From positions 1-64,000 of the forward strand of contig CAWFPH010000001.1 of assembly GCA_963817615.1 (NCBI GenBank): a stretch of DNA of 64,000 bases. The letters run 5' to 3'. Shown piece after piece: positions 36,379-46,074 of this stretch (position 1 is its first letter; each line of letters begins with the position of its first letter). The notes under the pieces are model-generated. The model was given only the letters and a program-made list of their open reading frames with translations, was not told the DNA's origin and ran no database searches. A program made the translations under genes and the position numbers. This DNA is from FEN-1219 sp963817615 (lineage in GTDB: Bacteria; Pseudomonadota; Gammaproteobacteria; Steroidobacterales; Rariloculaceae).

Positions 36379-38906
36379 CGGGCCGGACTCGTCGTTGGAC
36401 GCGCCCGCCGCGTCGCCCCACGGGATGGAGAACGAAAACGTCGACCCCGGACCATCGTTCCGCTCGGCCCACAGGCGGCCGCGATGACTCTCGATGATGG
36501 ACTTGCTGACCGACAATCCGATTCCCATACCGTCATGCTTGGTCGTATAGAAGTCGTCGAAGAGCCTCCCCGCAGCGTTGGCCTCGAAGCCGACGCCCGC
36601 ATCCCGCACGCTCACCCGTAGGCGGTCCCCGCCATCCCGCCCCGTCGTGATGAGCAACTGTCGGGCGCGAGTCTGGATTGTGCGCATGGCATCCGCACCA
36701 TTCCGGAGCAGGTTCATCATGACCTGCTGAAGTTGGATGCGGTCGCCGATCACGGGGGAAGGTCTTCGGCCAGTTCAGTCCGCACGACGACGGCGTTCTT
36801 CTGCAGACTACTCAACGACAACGAGACGATCTCCCGGACCGCGTCGTTCAGATCCACCGAGTCGCGCGCCGCTTCCTTCCCGCTGAAGAGCGCGCGCAAC
36901 CGAGCGATCACGTCCGCGGCGCGGTTGGCATCCCGAATCGTCCGACGCGCCGTTTCGAGAGCGCCGTCGATATTGGGAGGAGCGCCGGCCAGCATTCGCT
37001 GGCACGTGCCGGCGTTCGTGACGATGCCGGCCAGCGGCTGATTGATTTCATGGGCGATCGAGGCGGCCAGTGCTCCGAGGCTCATCGTCCTGCCAACGCG
37101 CGCAAGCTCCGATCGGGCCTCGTCGCGCGCCTCCTCCGACCGGCGGCGAGCCGTTATATCCTGAATCGCCGCAATGTACTCCAGGTCGCCGGCCCGGCCG
37201 CGAATCGCTCGGGCCACGGCATGGAGATGCTTGATGGAGCGGTCGGGCATGACCAGGCGGTACTGCCATTCGAAGTCGTGGCAGCCGTCGCGCACCTGTT
37301 CGACCATTCTCTCGATCAGCGTCACGTCTTCCGGATGGACGCGGGTGCGGATTAGCTCGAGCGTCACACGCGCGCCGATCTCGAGCTCGTAGATGCGATA
37401 AAGCTGTTCCGACCACGTGATCTCGTCCGTCCCGACGCGCCACGAGAAGGTGCCGATCTTGCCGAGGCGCTGGCCCTCCGCCAGGAACGCCTCGCTGCGC
37501 CGTAGCGCGTGCTCCGCCTCTTTTCGCTTACTGATGTCTCGCACGAACCCGGTAAATACCCGATGCCCATCGCTCGTCAATTCGCCGAATGACACCTCGA
37601 CGGGAAATTCCTCGCCGCTCTTGCGAAGCGCGACCAATTCGGTGCCCTGCCACCGCATGCGCCGCCGGCCGGTCGCCAGATACCGGTCCACCCCGCGGAG
37701 GTGCATGTCGCGCATGCCTTCAGGCATGAGGGTGGTCAGCGGCCTCCCGATGAGCTCGGCCGGCTGGTAGCCGAAGATCGCCGGCGTAGCAGGGTTGGCA
37801 AAGAGGATCGTCCCCGCTTCGTCGATACTCAGAATGGCATCGCTGGCCGTGTCGACCACAACCCGATATCGCGCGTCGCTGTAGCGCCGGGCCGCCTCTT
37901 CCCGCTTCTGCTCGGTCAGATCGAGCACGAAGGCGACCCCTTCGTTTCCGTCCGCTTCCAGGAGCGTGCCGCCGAGCAGGGCCGGCATACGGCTCCCGTC
38001 CTTTCGAAAGTATTCCTTCTCGAACGGTTGAAAGCTGCCGGTCGCCATCAGCTCCGCAACGCGCAGTTGGTCGGCCTCGCGGTATTCGGCGGGCGTGAGA
38101 TCAGTCCAATGCAGCCGCCCCGAGACGAGATCACTGCGGTCGTATTGCACCATCCGGAGAAACGCGTCGTTGGCGCCGATGAACGCGCCGCCGAGGGTGA
38201 ACGTGACGATGCCGACCACGTTCGCCTCCACCAGGCGCCGCATCTTGGCTTCCAGACCGCTGGCCAGTTCGCGGACTTCCGCTTCCGCCCGCTCACGCTC
38301 GCCGACCTCGACCTTGAGATGCTCGATGTGCGCCAGCGCCTGGTATGCGGACGCGGCGAAGGTTCCCAGGGAAGCCATCACGCGATCGTCCTCAGCGTCG
38401 AACTTGCGTCTGTTGTCATGCGCAAGTGCCCAGATTGTGCCGACCGCTTTTCCTTTGACGTAGAACGGAACCAGCAGACACTCATTGATCGGAGGCGGAA
38501 AGTATGTGTAGCGACGCTCGAGGTGCCGGAACAGGAGCGAGCAGTTGTGATCGAGCACGTCGCCGCAGGGCCCGAAGTCGCGCGGCGTGCCGCCGCCGAC
38601 ATACGGTTTCCACAGTCCGGCGATCGCAGGCCAATAGAAGCGCTGGCCGTCCTCCGTCAGCAAGCTGATGCCGGCGGAGTCCGCCCGCGTCACATTCAGG
38701 ATCGTGTCTACGAGGGTCTGGAAGATGGTGGCCGGCGAGTCGGCCAGCGCGCCCATGAGCGCGACGAGCGCACGGGTTTCCGTTTCATAATCCGCCGGAC
38801 GAGACGGGCGGCGACGCAGTTCCTCCGTACACAGGATCGACTCCAGTGGGAGCGCTCCGGCGCGCATCGAGGCGTCGGGCGTCTGGTCGGTCGTCGTCTT
38901 CGTCAC
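36379..38906 (-). pseudogene. GAF/PAS sensor histidine kinase with one frameshift
   Basis: From a GTG at 38906 (GGAGG seven bases upstream): a GAF domain (LVDTILNVTRADSAGISLLT, PCGDVLDHN), three PAS domains, then a HisKA domain with SIAHEINQPLAGI and a HATPase with N-box NLLRNGADAM, G1 DAGVGF and G2 MGIGLSVSKSI. A slip in a run of five C at about 36752 separates LAEDLPP from VIGDRIQLQQVM. The C-terminus reads through the IS91 end to a stop at 36328. Cytosolic sensor, FixL/NtrB-like; no response regulator in the window. If the run of C was misread, the gene is functional. Confidence 0.85.
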
Positions 38907-38971
38907 GGTGTCACCTCCACGGATTGCGGAGTCCCCATCCCCAAAATGCGCCGGCCCTGAAGCGAGTGTCA

Positions 38972-39229
38972 ATGCAACCTTGGTATCGCTCCTCTCCCGG
39001 TGACGAGATCGGGTCGTATCGTCAGTCCTGCAAGTACAACGGCGTCAGCGTCAGCGCGCTGCGCTGGCTGCGATACGGTGATCCCGAGATCATGCGGCGC
39101 TGCCAGCGCGCACGTGCAACCGGGCTGCTCAAGCGCGCAGCGTCGCTGAGAGCGAAAGCCGCGAAGCTCGAACGTGAAGCCGAGCTTGCCTATCCGAATG
39201 GCGTGATCGGCAGCTACAAGATCGTTTGA
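38972..39229 (+). CDS. Small hypothetical protein, 85 aa
   Basis: The frame (MQPWYRSSPGDEIGSYRQSC ...) starts 65 bases from the divergent kinase gene. The second half is a charged helix (AKAAKLEREAEL), and the ends both contain GSY. No domain recognised. Composition and length are reasonable for a gene, but the ribosome binding site is weak. Confidence 0.4.
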   Translation: MQPWYRSSPGDEIGSYRQSCKYNGVSVSALRWLRYGDPEIMRRCQRARATGLLKRAASLRAKAAKLEREAELAYPNGVIGSYKIV

Positions 39230-39476
39230 AAATGGGCGCGCCGTCCGGTAAGCGGGCTTCTCCCCCGCTGCGCCTGGGGGGCCGGGGCCGGTCGGCGCGT
39301 CCTTGTTTTGGTAGGTGTTGAGCGGGGACGCTTCGCGTGCGGTGTTCCCACTGAACGCGGACTCGTTCGCGTTGCTCCCTGAGAGCAGCGCCGTGGCGCA
39401 GTTTTGTAGATTGCGGCGGAGTGTAGATTGCCCTAGACCGAGAGTATCGTCGGAGTATCGGTAGGGGTGGTGGGCG

Positions 39477-40523
39477 ATGGGCACAGAAGTGGACGAAGAC
39501 AACGAGACCCGCTGGGTGCGCGAAGAACGCGAATACGAGCTCGCCGAAGAACAACACGATCTCGAATCGGCGTGGGAAGCGCAAGTAACGAATGTGCTGT
39601 CCAGCTGCGAGATCGCCCCCGAGTGCAAGGGCAAACGCCTTCAGTGGTTGAAGCGCTACGAAGGGAAGGTCAGCTCCGAGCAGATCACGGCGCTCAAGCA
39701 AAGCAAGTATGGCCGGTGCTTTCAGCAGTTCATCAACCTATGGAAGCAGCTCCCTGAGCAGGGACGCATGGACCTCGGTAGCGCGAGCGGAATGTTCGCG
39801 CGGCTGACGACGGTCACGCACGGCACGTACAACGAGCTTTGTCATGAGCGAAAGAACTCCAGCGCACAACACGAGTTCACCGAGCTTGAAGTGTTGCGCA
39901 AGGCGCAGTGGCTTCAGCCGTATTTGTGGAGCGACGGCTGGCAGCAGCTCTATCCTTACGAGTTAGCTGAGCAGTTGCAGCGCTACATCGAACTTGGAAT
40001 GGAATGGCCCTACCTTGAGCGATTAGCTCTGAAGGCGGCTGTGAGAAGCGCCTACCATGAGCAACGCGACAAGGTGAAGCTGCCGTTTGAGAATCTGTTC
40101 GTATATCTCGGCCTGCGATTCGTCGGCTGGCTTCTGCCCATCCTCGTGATGATAGGCGTCGATGTCGCGATCGTCGTATGGGCGCTTGGACACCTGAGCG
40201 GCGAATCTGCGTCCATGTGGGCGATCGTCGGCTTGGTATTCGTGGGCCTCACGGCGCCGATCACGCTCATTCACTTTGGAATGTCCGAAGTCCGCTACCT
40301 GCTGAAGCATATCGCGTATCCGGGCTATGACCCGTTCGAGCCGAAGATCAACGTAGACCTGAACGCGCTCCACATCGCAACGAACATGCTTCGACCCGAG
40401 CACATCAACCTTCGGCTCGCGCGGGAACAGATAGCTCGGCTTCAGAGCACGGAGATTCGGATACCCGTGCAGTTTCTTACGCTCATCGATCGCGCCATCG
40501 CGAAGGGCGTGCACAGCTGGTAG
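39477..40523 (+). CDS. Two-helix membrane protein of unknown function, 348 aa
   Basis: An acidic N-terminal region (REEREYELAEEQHDLE) precedes a mixed helical domain. Two strong membrane helices follow: about 215-237 (FVGWLLPILVMIGVDVAIVV) and 247-268 (MWAIVGLVFVGLTAPITLIH), with soluble tails on both sides, so the bulk should face the cytoplasm. No known family recognised. It is convergent with the nuclease-like gene and lies in the tRNA-adjacent island. It could be a defence effector or a housekeeping membrane protein; no decision is possible from sequence alone. Confidence 0.7.
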   Translation: MGTEVDEDNETRWVREEREYELAEEQHDLESAWEAQVTNVLSSCEIAPECKGKRLQWLKRYEGKVSSEQITALKQSKYGRCFQQFINLWKQLPEQGRMDLGSASGMFARLTTVTHGTYNELCHERKNSSAQHEFTELEVLRKAQWLQPYLWSDGWQQLYPYELAEQLQRYIELGMEWPYLERLALKAAVRSAYHEQRDKVKLPFENLFVYLGLRFVGWLLPILVMIGVDVAIVVWALGHLSGESASMWAIVGLVFVGLTAPITLIHFGMSEVRYLLKHIAYPGYDPFEPKINVDLNALHIATNMLRPEHINLRLAREQIARLQSTEIRIPVQFLTLIDRAIAKGVHSW

Positions 40524-40529
40524 AGCTGT

Positions 40530-41590
40530 TTACTCTCGTACGACGACAATCTCGCCATTCGCATCGACGTGATACACCGTGCCAGCAAGCCACGACGCGC
40601 GAACGGGTAGCGTGGCATAGGGATTAAGCAGCGACACCGAAAGGCGCGCCCGCGAGCTGTACGTCACCGCGCTTAGTGTTGTGTTCTTGTCCGGGCGCAT
40701 TAATCCGTTTCTACCGAGGAAGCGTTCAGCCGCCTTGCCTGTCGTGCGATCGATCAACATGGTGCGGTCACCTAAGCACGCTACCAAGAGTTCTTCGTGG
40801 TCACCGAAATAGTCGTTGTAGATCGTAGCAACGGCGGGCAGATCGAGATAGGTCCGAGCGTTGCTAAGCTGTGAGCTGCGTCCTCAATTCGTTCGCGTAG
40901 CGTGCTGACGGTCGTCACTGCCTGAGCTTCGGCATTGCCGACGCAGCCCAACCCACGGTGAATGGGCTGTCGTTCAACGCGGAGCATGATCACGCACGGC
41001 TCCCACGCATGTAGCACTTCGTATGCGCGCGCCGTTCTAGTGCTCTGCGCATCGCGAATCGTGAGCTGATCAATCCAGCGCGGCTCTTCCCAGCGCGGGT
41101 ACCCGTACATACCACTCGTGCTGCGTGGTGCGAACATGCGGACGGGACCGGAGCTGGACGCGTACTCGAGCGTGACGAGCGGTGCCTTCCTAGTGGCGTC
41201 GCCCGGAATCCCGACGTAGAACACGTCGCCGTCCGCGACGTTGGCGAGTTCTCGTTTGAGGATTGCTAGCGCGATCGTGGCCGCGTGGCGTTCATATCTG
41301 CCGCTCACTTGGGCATCGACAACACACGGATCACCTGTCTCAGCCAGTCGGGGCCGAAGGTCGTTCGATGCGTTGCCGAGCAGAGTGTGTGACGGGGATG
41401 GATCAAGTGACTTTACCTCGACCCACATGCGTCCGCGACCGAACGTGAGGTAATCGGGTTTCTGTCCTTCGCGGATGAGGTCGGGGTGGTGTCGCGACAG
41501 GAAGCCACGGCGCAGCAGGCTCCACCTCGTTCGTCGCTCGGCCGTGGCGTAGTCGCGCCACCCTAGGATCATCTTGCGCCTGAGTTCCAT
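40530..41590 (-). CDS. PD-(D/E)XK-type nuclease-like protein, one frameshift
   Basis: Residues 45-60 carry KPDYLTF then MWVEVKSLD: D46, E58 and K60 fit the PD-(D/E)XK metal site. The ATG at 41590 is the first before this fold. Near 40873 a one-base slip separates RERIEDAAH from QLSNARTYLDLPAVATIYND in the next frame, which continues (DHEELLVACLGDRTMLIDRT) to the stop at 40530, giving about 350 residues in total. It probably cuts or binds DNA; substrate unknown. It is divergent from the two-gene HEPN module and convergent with the two-helix protein. Confidence 0.6.
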
Positions 41591-41801
41591 CACGGCCCGA
41601 GATTGTGCGCTCGGGTGTGGTTGGTTAGAAGAGCGGTGTCCCGATTGCGGTTCGCAGTTTGGTGGCCTGGACGAATTGACCGGCGAAGACTGTGCGGCCC
41701 AGCTAGCCGCATCCTGCATCGACGTAGCGAACACGAAGAGCGTGCGGCCATCGTCGATACGCAATGGTCAAGAAGCAGGTCCCATTTCTGGCCTCAATGT
41801 T

Positions 41802-41829
41802 TGACTTGATTAGCTTTGGCACTTATAAG
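41802..41829 (+). promoter_or_regulatory. Sigma70-type promoter for the HEPN module
   Basis: TTGACT (41802-41807), 16 bases, TATAAG (41824-41829), ending 26 bases before the ATG of the first module gene, which has its own GGAGG. Each box matches consensus at five of six positions. Confidence 0.55.
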
Positions 41830-41855
41830 AATTCGCGATATTGGGAGGATGTCGC

Positions 41856-42434
41856 ATGCCTAAAAAGCCGGATTCCACCAGCGCGTTAGTGGCCGTTCTT
41901 AAGGCCCTTGACCCGCTCGAAGACACTGACAAGCAGTGGGTGCTCAATTCTGCCGCCAGTAAATGGGCACTAAAAGTTGACGCCACCTTAGGGGGATCAG
42001 GAGGTTCCGGGACACGTGGGGCAGGCGGCGGGGCGAACGACCCCGACGCACAAGCGGCTATCTCAAAGAAAGACCCTCGAGCATTCATGCGCGTGAAGCG
42101 TCCGGAGACGGATGTGCAGAGGGTCGCGTGCATTGGGTATTACCTGGCACAGACTACGGGCAATCACGGCTTTTCTTCAAAAGACCTTGGCACGACGTAT
42201 ACCCTCTCTGGCGGCTCCAAGATCAATTTGCCACGCGCTTTGGATAACGCGACACGTAAGGCAAAGTACCTCTCGAATCGTGGGCCTCGCGAAAAGCAGC
42301 TGACGACGCTTGGCGAAGATATTGTGGAAGCTCTCCCAGATCAGAGCGCCGTTCGAGAGTTAGAGGTTGCCGCTAAAGGTGGGCGTGGTAAAGGTAAGGG
42401 AAGATCCAAGAAGAAGACGACGAAAAAGGCGTAA
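41856..42434 (+). CDS. Hypothetical protein with winged-helix-like core and basic tail
   Basis: The 192-residue protein has an N-terminal segment, a glycine-rich linker, a core (VKRPETDVQRVACIGYYLAQ; FSSKDLGTTYTLS; NLPRALDNATRKAKYLSNRG; KQLTTLGEDIVEALPD) that looks like a winged-helix domain, and a lysine tail (GKGRSKKKTTKK) likely to bind nucleic acid. GGAGG lies eight bases before the ATG. Three bases separate its stop from the next ATG, so the two proteins are made together. No named family is claimed. Confidence 0.75.
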   Translation: MPKKPDSTSALVAVLKALDPLEDTDKQWVLNSAASKWALKVDATLGGSGGSGTRGAGGGANDPDAQAAISKKDPRAFMRVKRPETDVQRVACIGYYLAQTTGNHGFSSKDLGTTYTLSGGSKINLPRALDNATRKAKYLSNRGPREKQLTTLGEDIVEALPDQSAVRELEVAAKGGRGKGKGRSKKKTTKKA

Positions 42435-42437
42435 GCG

Positions 42438-43193
42438 ATGAGGGGCGTCATCGAGGCAGAGCTGTCTTCAAAGCTCAATGCAAAACTTGTCACTGAACTA
42501 CTCGACGCGCACGCGGAGGCTAAGCGCAATTTCTATCTGGGCGGTCTGCGCCTATCCGCCGTGGAAGGCGGGCGATTCTGTGAGGCAGCGTTCCGTCTGC
42601 TGCAAGACATCACCGAGAAAAAGCACACGCCTCTCGGGAAAACGCTCCCCAAGACCGACAAGCTAATAGCCGATCTGGCGAATCTGGACGGCTCGAAGTT
42701 TAACGATAGTATCCGTCTGCACATCCCACGTTCGTTGCGCCTGGTCTACGACATCCGAAACAAGCGCAACGCGGCGCACCTTGCCGACGGAATCGATCCG
42801 AACGTACAAGACGCAACACTCGTCGTCTCGGTGATCGACTGGGTGCTGGCGGAATTCATTCGGCTTTACCACAACGTACCCGCGAACGAAGCTTCGAAGA
42901 TCGTTAACGGTATCGTGAAGCGCGTTGCGCCCGTGGTGCAGGACTTCAACGGTTTCCTGAAGGTGCTCAACCCCAAGCTAGGTGTCAGCGATCATTGCGA
43001 CGTGCTGCTCTATCAACGAGGCGAGAATGGCGCAACCTACGACGAACTAGAGAAGTGGGCGCGTCCACCGATGCGGGCGAATTTGAAGCGGACTCTAGAT
43101 GGCTTGGTAGATAAGAAGGACCACGTCCATTTCGGCGCCGGGCGCTACTACATCACGCAACGTGGTCAGTTGTACGTTAAGAAGAAGAGCTGA
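42438..43193 (+). CDS. HEPN-motif protein with C-terminal winged helix
   Basis: The N-terminal helical half contains R107-N-KRNAA-H114 (RNKRNAAH), the R-x6-H motif with following Asn that forms the catalytic site of HEPN ribonucleases, in the context RSLRLVYDIRNKRNAAHLAD. The C-terminal part (about 190-251: GENGATYDELEKWARPPMRA, RYYITQRGQLYV) resembles a winged-helix DNA-binding module. The partner gene is three bases upstream. The pairing suggests a toxin-antitoxin or abortive-infection unit that cuts RNA. The family name is not known to me; the HEPN motif is seen, the function is inferred. Confidence 0.75.
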   Translation: MRGVIEAELSSKLNAKLVTELLDAHAEAKRNFYLGGLRLSAVEGGRFCEAAFRLLQDITEKKHTPLGKTLPKTDKLIADLANLDGSKFNDSIRLHIPRSLRLVYDIRNKRNAAHLADGIDPNVQDATLVVSVIDWVLAEFIRLYHNVPANEASKIVNGIVKRVAPVVQDFNGFLKVLNPKLGVSDHCDVLLYQRGENGATYDELEKWARPPMRANLKRTLDGLVDKKDHVHFGAGRYYITQRGQLYVKKKS

Positions 43194-43293
43194 TTACACC
43201 TGCGCAGCTCGGCAAGTGATGCGGCGGCTCTAACGCCACTATAACGGGCCGCTCAGGTCGCTCTCGGGCGATTTGCTAAGTGGCTGTTTTAAA

Positions 43294-43370
43294 TGGTGGT
43301 GATGGGTGGAGTTGAACCACCGACCTGCGGGTTATGAATCCGCCGCTCTAACCAACTGAGCTACATCACC
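43294..43370 (-). tRNA. tRNA with CAT anticodon (Met or Ile2)
   Basis: On the minus strand the sequence folds as a full cloverleaf: acceptor GGTGATG/CATCACC, D-arm GCTC-AGTTGGTTA-GAGC, anticodon loop TTCATAA, T-arm GGTGG-TTCAACT-CCACC and encoded CCA. Length 77. The anticodon stem has one A-C mismatch at its last pair. Elongator Met is likely; a lysidine-modified Ile tRNA cannot be excluded. Its 3' end faces the island at 38.9-43.2 kb. Confidence 0.93.
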
Positions 43371-43729
43371 ACTGAAAACAAAGAGTTGCGAGCTATTCGA
43401 GGCGCTACTCCGGTCCGTGGATCGCGCGAAATTCTATCGCAGGTCGTTGATCCTATGAAACGGCGGTCTGCGGAGGAACGCGGTTCGTGCGGAAGCCGCG
43501 CGGCCGGCCAAAGCCGTGAACGCCGCGAGAGCCAATACCGCCGCGCTCGCGATGGACTGGTTCATCGGGCTGCCGCCGGAGGCCGACCCCCCCGCAGCGT
43601 AGCGCCGCGCGCGCCGGTTTCAGGACCGCCGCGCCGAGCAGTATCCGACAAATGCCCTCCGAAGCGCGCTATCATCTGCGCGCCGTCGGCGCGGCAACGG
43701 GGAGGCAAGGCTCGGGGGGAGTCGTTGCC
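43371..43729. other. Region between tRNA and permease genes
   Basis: About 360 bases. It should contain the tRNA promoter and the permease promoter, but no clear boxes stand out. One short signal-peptide-like frame is listed separately. Confidence 0.3.
43434..43565 (-). CDS. Doubtful 43-aa signal-peptide-like ORF
   Basis: MNQSIASAAVLALAAFTALA followed by GRAAS reads as a signal peptide with cleavage site, but the mature part is only about 18 arginine-rich residues. It may be the leftover 5' end of a secreted-protein gene. No good ribosome binding site. Confidence 0.2.
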   Translation of the reverse strand: MNQSIASAAVLALAAFTALAGRAASARTAFLRRPPFHRINDLR

Positions 43730-44881
43730 ATGTCATATCTGAAGTACGTGCCTCTCGTATGGGCCGGAATCTGGCGCAAGCGCGGCCGCACCGTGCTGAT
43801 GTTGCTTCAGATCGCGAGCGCTTTCGCGCTTTTCGGCCTGCTCGAGGGCTTCAACGCCGGCATTAGCCAGGCGATCGCCAAGACGCACGGCGACCGGCTC
43901 TACGTCGGCAGCAGCGTCTCGCTCGGCGACCCGCTGCCGATCGGGCTCCTAGCCCGCATCAAGTCCACGCCGGGGGTCGAGTTCGTGACCACGCGCGGCG
44001 GTCTTCCCGCCACTTACCAGCAACCGACTCAAGGGGTCGCCGTGATCGCGGCCGATGCGGGCCCGTTCTTCCAGGTCTACGACGAGTTCAGCGCGGCGCA
44101 ACGCGACGTCGACGCGCTCGAGAACACGCGAACCGGCACGCTCGTCGGCAAGATCACGATGCAGAAGTACGGCTGGAAGGTCGGCGACCGCGTCGTGCTC
44201 CAGTCGCCGTTGCCGAAAGTCGACGGCTCGCGCGAATGGGCCTTCGACATCGTGGGTGAATACGACCGCACCGACGATCCTGCCTCTGCTACGCCGTTGC
44301 TCGTCAATTTCGCCTACTTCAACGAAGCGCGCCTCGCGGGCCGCGACACGGCGCAGGTATTCGTCGCGAAGATCGACAGCGCGAAGAGCGCCGGTCCCAT
44401 CAGCCTCGCGATCGACAACGCGTTCGCGAACTCCGACCATGAGACTCGTACGCAGTCGGAAGCGGATCTCGCCGCATCCCAGGTCCAGCGCATCGGCGAC
44501 CTCAATTTCCTGGTCCATGCGATCATCGGAGCGGTGTTCTTCGCGCTCTTGTTCGCCACGGGCGCGCTCATGATGCAGTCGATCCGCGAGCGTTTGCCGG
44601 AGCTCGCGGTGCTGAAGACGGTCGGATTCTCGGATGGGCTCGTGGTCGGCATCATCGTCTCCGAAGCAATCGTGTTCTGCGTTTTCTCGGCGGGCGTCGG
44701 TCTCGCTCTCGCCGCCGCGGCGTTTCCGCTCGCGCGGCAGTTGATCGGCATCGCCGTGCTGCCGAGCATCGTCATCGGTCTGGGTCTCGGCTTCGCCGTG
44801 CTTCTCGCGCTGATCGGCAGCTTCGTGCCCGCGTGGCGTGGCCGGAGGCTCCAGGTGGCCGAAGCGTTGGCGGGTCGTTGA
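43730..44881 (+). CDS. MacB/FtsX-type ABC permease A
   Basis: One N-terminal membrane helix (VLMLLQIASAFALFGLL), a periplasmic MacB-like domain of about 220 residues, and three C-terminal helices (FLVHAIIGAVFFALLFATGA, VVGIIVSEAIVFCVFSAG, IVIGLGLGFAVLLALIGS) define the family. ELAVLKTVGFSDGLV is the coupling region that contacts the ATPase. It would form half of a tripartite export pump with the ATPase at 49821. Ten bases separate it from the next permease. It resembles the gene at 47285-48436 more than its own neighbour. Confidence 0.87.
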   Translation: MSYLKYVPLVWAGIWRKRGRTVLMLLQIASAFALFGLLEGFNAGISQAIAKTHGDRLYVGSSVSLGDPLPIGLLARIKSTPGVEFVTTRGGLPATYQQPTQGVAVIAADAGPFFQVYDEFSAAQRDVDALENTRTGTLVGKITMQKYGWKVGDRVVLQSPLPKVDGSREWAFDIVGEYDRTDDPASATPLLVNFAYFNEARLAGRDTAQVFVAKIDSAKSAGPISLAIDNAFANSDHETRTQSEADLAASQVQRIGDLNFLVHAIIGAVFFALLFATGALMMQSIRERLPELAVLKTVGFSDGLVVGIIVSEAIVFCVFSAGVGLALAAAAFPLARQLIGIAVLPSIVIGLGLGFAVLLALIGSFVPAWRGRRLQVAEALAGR

Positions 44882-44891
44882 GGAGGTTGCG

Positions 44892-46058
44892 GTGAGCTTC
44901 ATCAGGCAAACAGCGGCGTTGTCGAGCGCGTCACTTCGCAGCATCGGGCAGCGGCGCGGCTCCTCGCTCGTCACCGTGGTCGGCGTCACGACGGTCGTCG
45001 CCGTGCTCACATCGCTGCTCGCAATGAGCGAAGGCGCCGAGATCTTCACCGGCAAGAGCGCGCGTCCCGACGAGGTGGTCGTTCTGTCGGGCGGGGCAGC
45101 CGCCTCCACGCAAAGCGTGTTGAGCCGCGATGCGATGGTCGCAGCGGGCGACGCGCCGGGCGTGAAGCATGCGGCGGACGGCACGCCGTACACGACCGCG
45201 ACGACCATGGTGAACGTCGACGCAATCAAGAAGGACGGCACGCGCAGCCAAATCTTCTTGGTCGGCTGGACGCCGGGCGTGGCGCTCGTGCAGCCCGAGG
45301 TGAAAATCGTCGAGGGGCGTTCCTACAAGCCTGCCGTCCACGAGGTGGTAGTCTCCGACCCGATACGGAAGATGTACCGCGGCATGGACATCGGCGACCG
45401 GATCACGCTGCGGGGCACGGAGTGGACGGTGGTCGGCGTGTTCGCCGGCAGCGATTCCCTCGGCGACAGCGTGCTGCGGGCGGACGCCGAGACCGTGATG
45501 TCGACGTTCGGCCGCACGACGTTTCAACAGGTGCTGGTGATCCTCGACTCGCCCACCGACATCCCGACATTCACGCAGGCGCTCGCGGACAATCCCTCGC
45601 TCGACGTCGAGGTGAAGACCATCGCCGAGACGTTCCAGGCGTCGTTCGGCCAGCTCAACAGCCTGATCGACTTCCTCGCCTACTTCGTCGGCGCCGTCAT
45701 GGCGAGCGGGGCGGTGTTCGGCGCGCTGAACAGCCTCTACGCGTCGGTCGATTCCCGGCGGCGCGAGCTTGCGACGCTGCGCGCGATCGGCTTCAACTCC
45801 GGCCCCATCATCATTTCCGTGCTGATCGAGGGCATGCTGCTCGCGCTGCCGGGCGCATTGCTCGGCGCCGCGATTGCCTGGCTGCTCTTCAACGGCAACG
45901 TCGTGAGCCCGGCCGGACTGATCTTCAAGCTCAGCGTCACGCCGCATGTGGTCTGGGTCGCGGTCGTTTGGTCGCTCGTGATCGGACTGATCGGCGCCTC
46001 GTTGCCCGCGCTGCGAGCCGCACGCGTGCCGGTCGCGACGGCCCTGCGCGCGACGTAA
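44892..46058 (+). CDS. MacB/FtsX-type ABC permease B
   Basis: From a GTG with GAGGAGG upstream: an N-terminal helix (SLVTVVGVTTVVAVLTSLLA), a periplasmic domain, and three C-terminal helices, with ELATLRAIGFNSGPI as the ATPase-coupling motif and an LRAARVPVATAL end. It follows permease A with a short gap and should form a heterodimer with it. Its closest relative in the window is the gene at 46075-47262, with which it converges 16 bases apart. Confidence 0.87.
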   Translation: MSFIRQTAALSSASLRSIGQRRGSSLVTVVGVTTVVAVLTSLLAMSEGAEIFTGKSARPDEVVVLSGGAAASTQSVLSRDAMVAAGDAPGVKHAADGTPYTTATTMVNVDAIKKDGTRSQIFLVGWTPGVALVQPEVKIVEGRSYKPAVHEVVVSDPIRKMYRGMDIGDRITLRGTEWTVVGVFAGSDSLGDSVLRADAETVMSTFGRTTFQQVLVILDSPTDIPTFTQALADNPSLDVEVKTIAETFQASFGQLNSLIDFLAYFVGAVMASGAVFGALNSLYASVDSRRRELATLRAIGFNSGPIIISVLIEGMLLALPGALLGAAIAWLLFNGNVVSPAGLIFKLSVTPHVVWVAVVWSLVIGLIGASLPALRAARVPVATALRAT

Positions 46059-46074
46059 CCACGCCGCAGAACGC

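Noticed and set aside
37701..38960. Plus-strand frame of 419 codons
   Set aside because: Antisense of the histidine kinase; no recognisable domain.
38900..43300. Direct repeat of the tRNA 3' end marking the far side of the island
   Set aside because: Searched by eye between 38.9 and 41 kb; only short GGTGGTG-type matches, none convincing.
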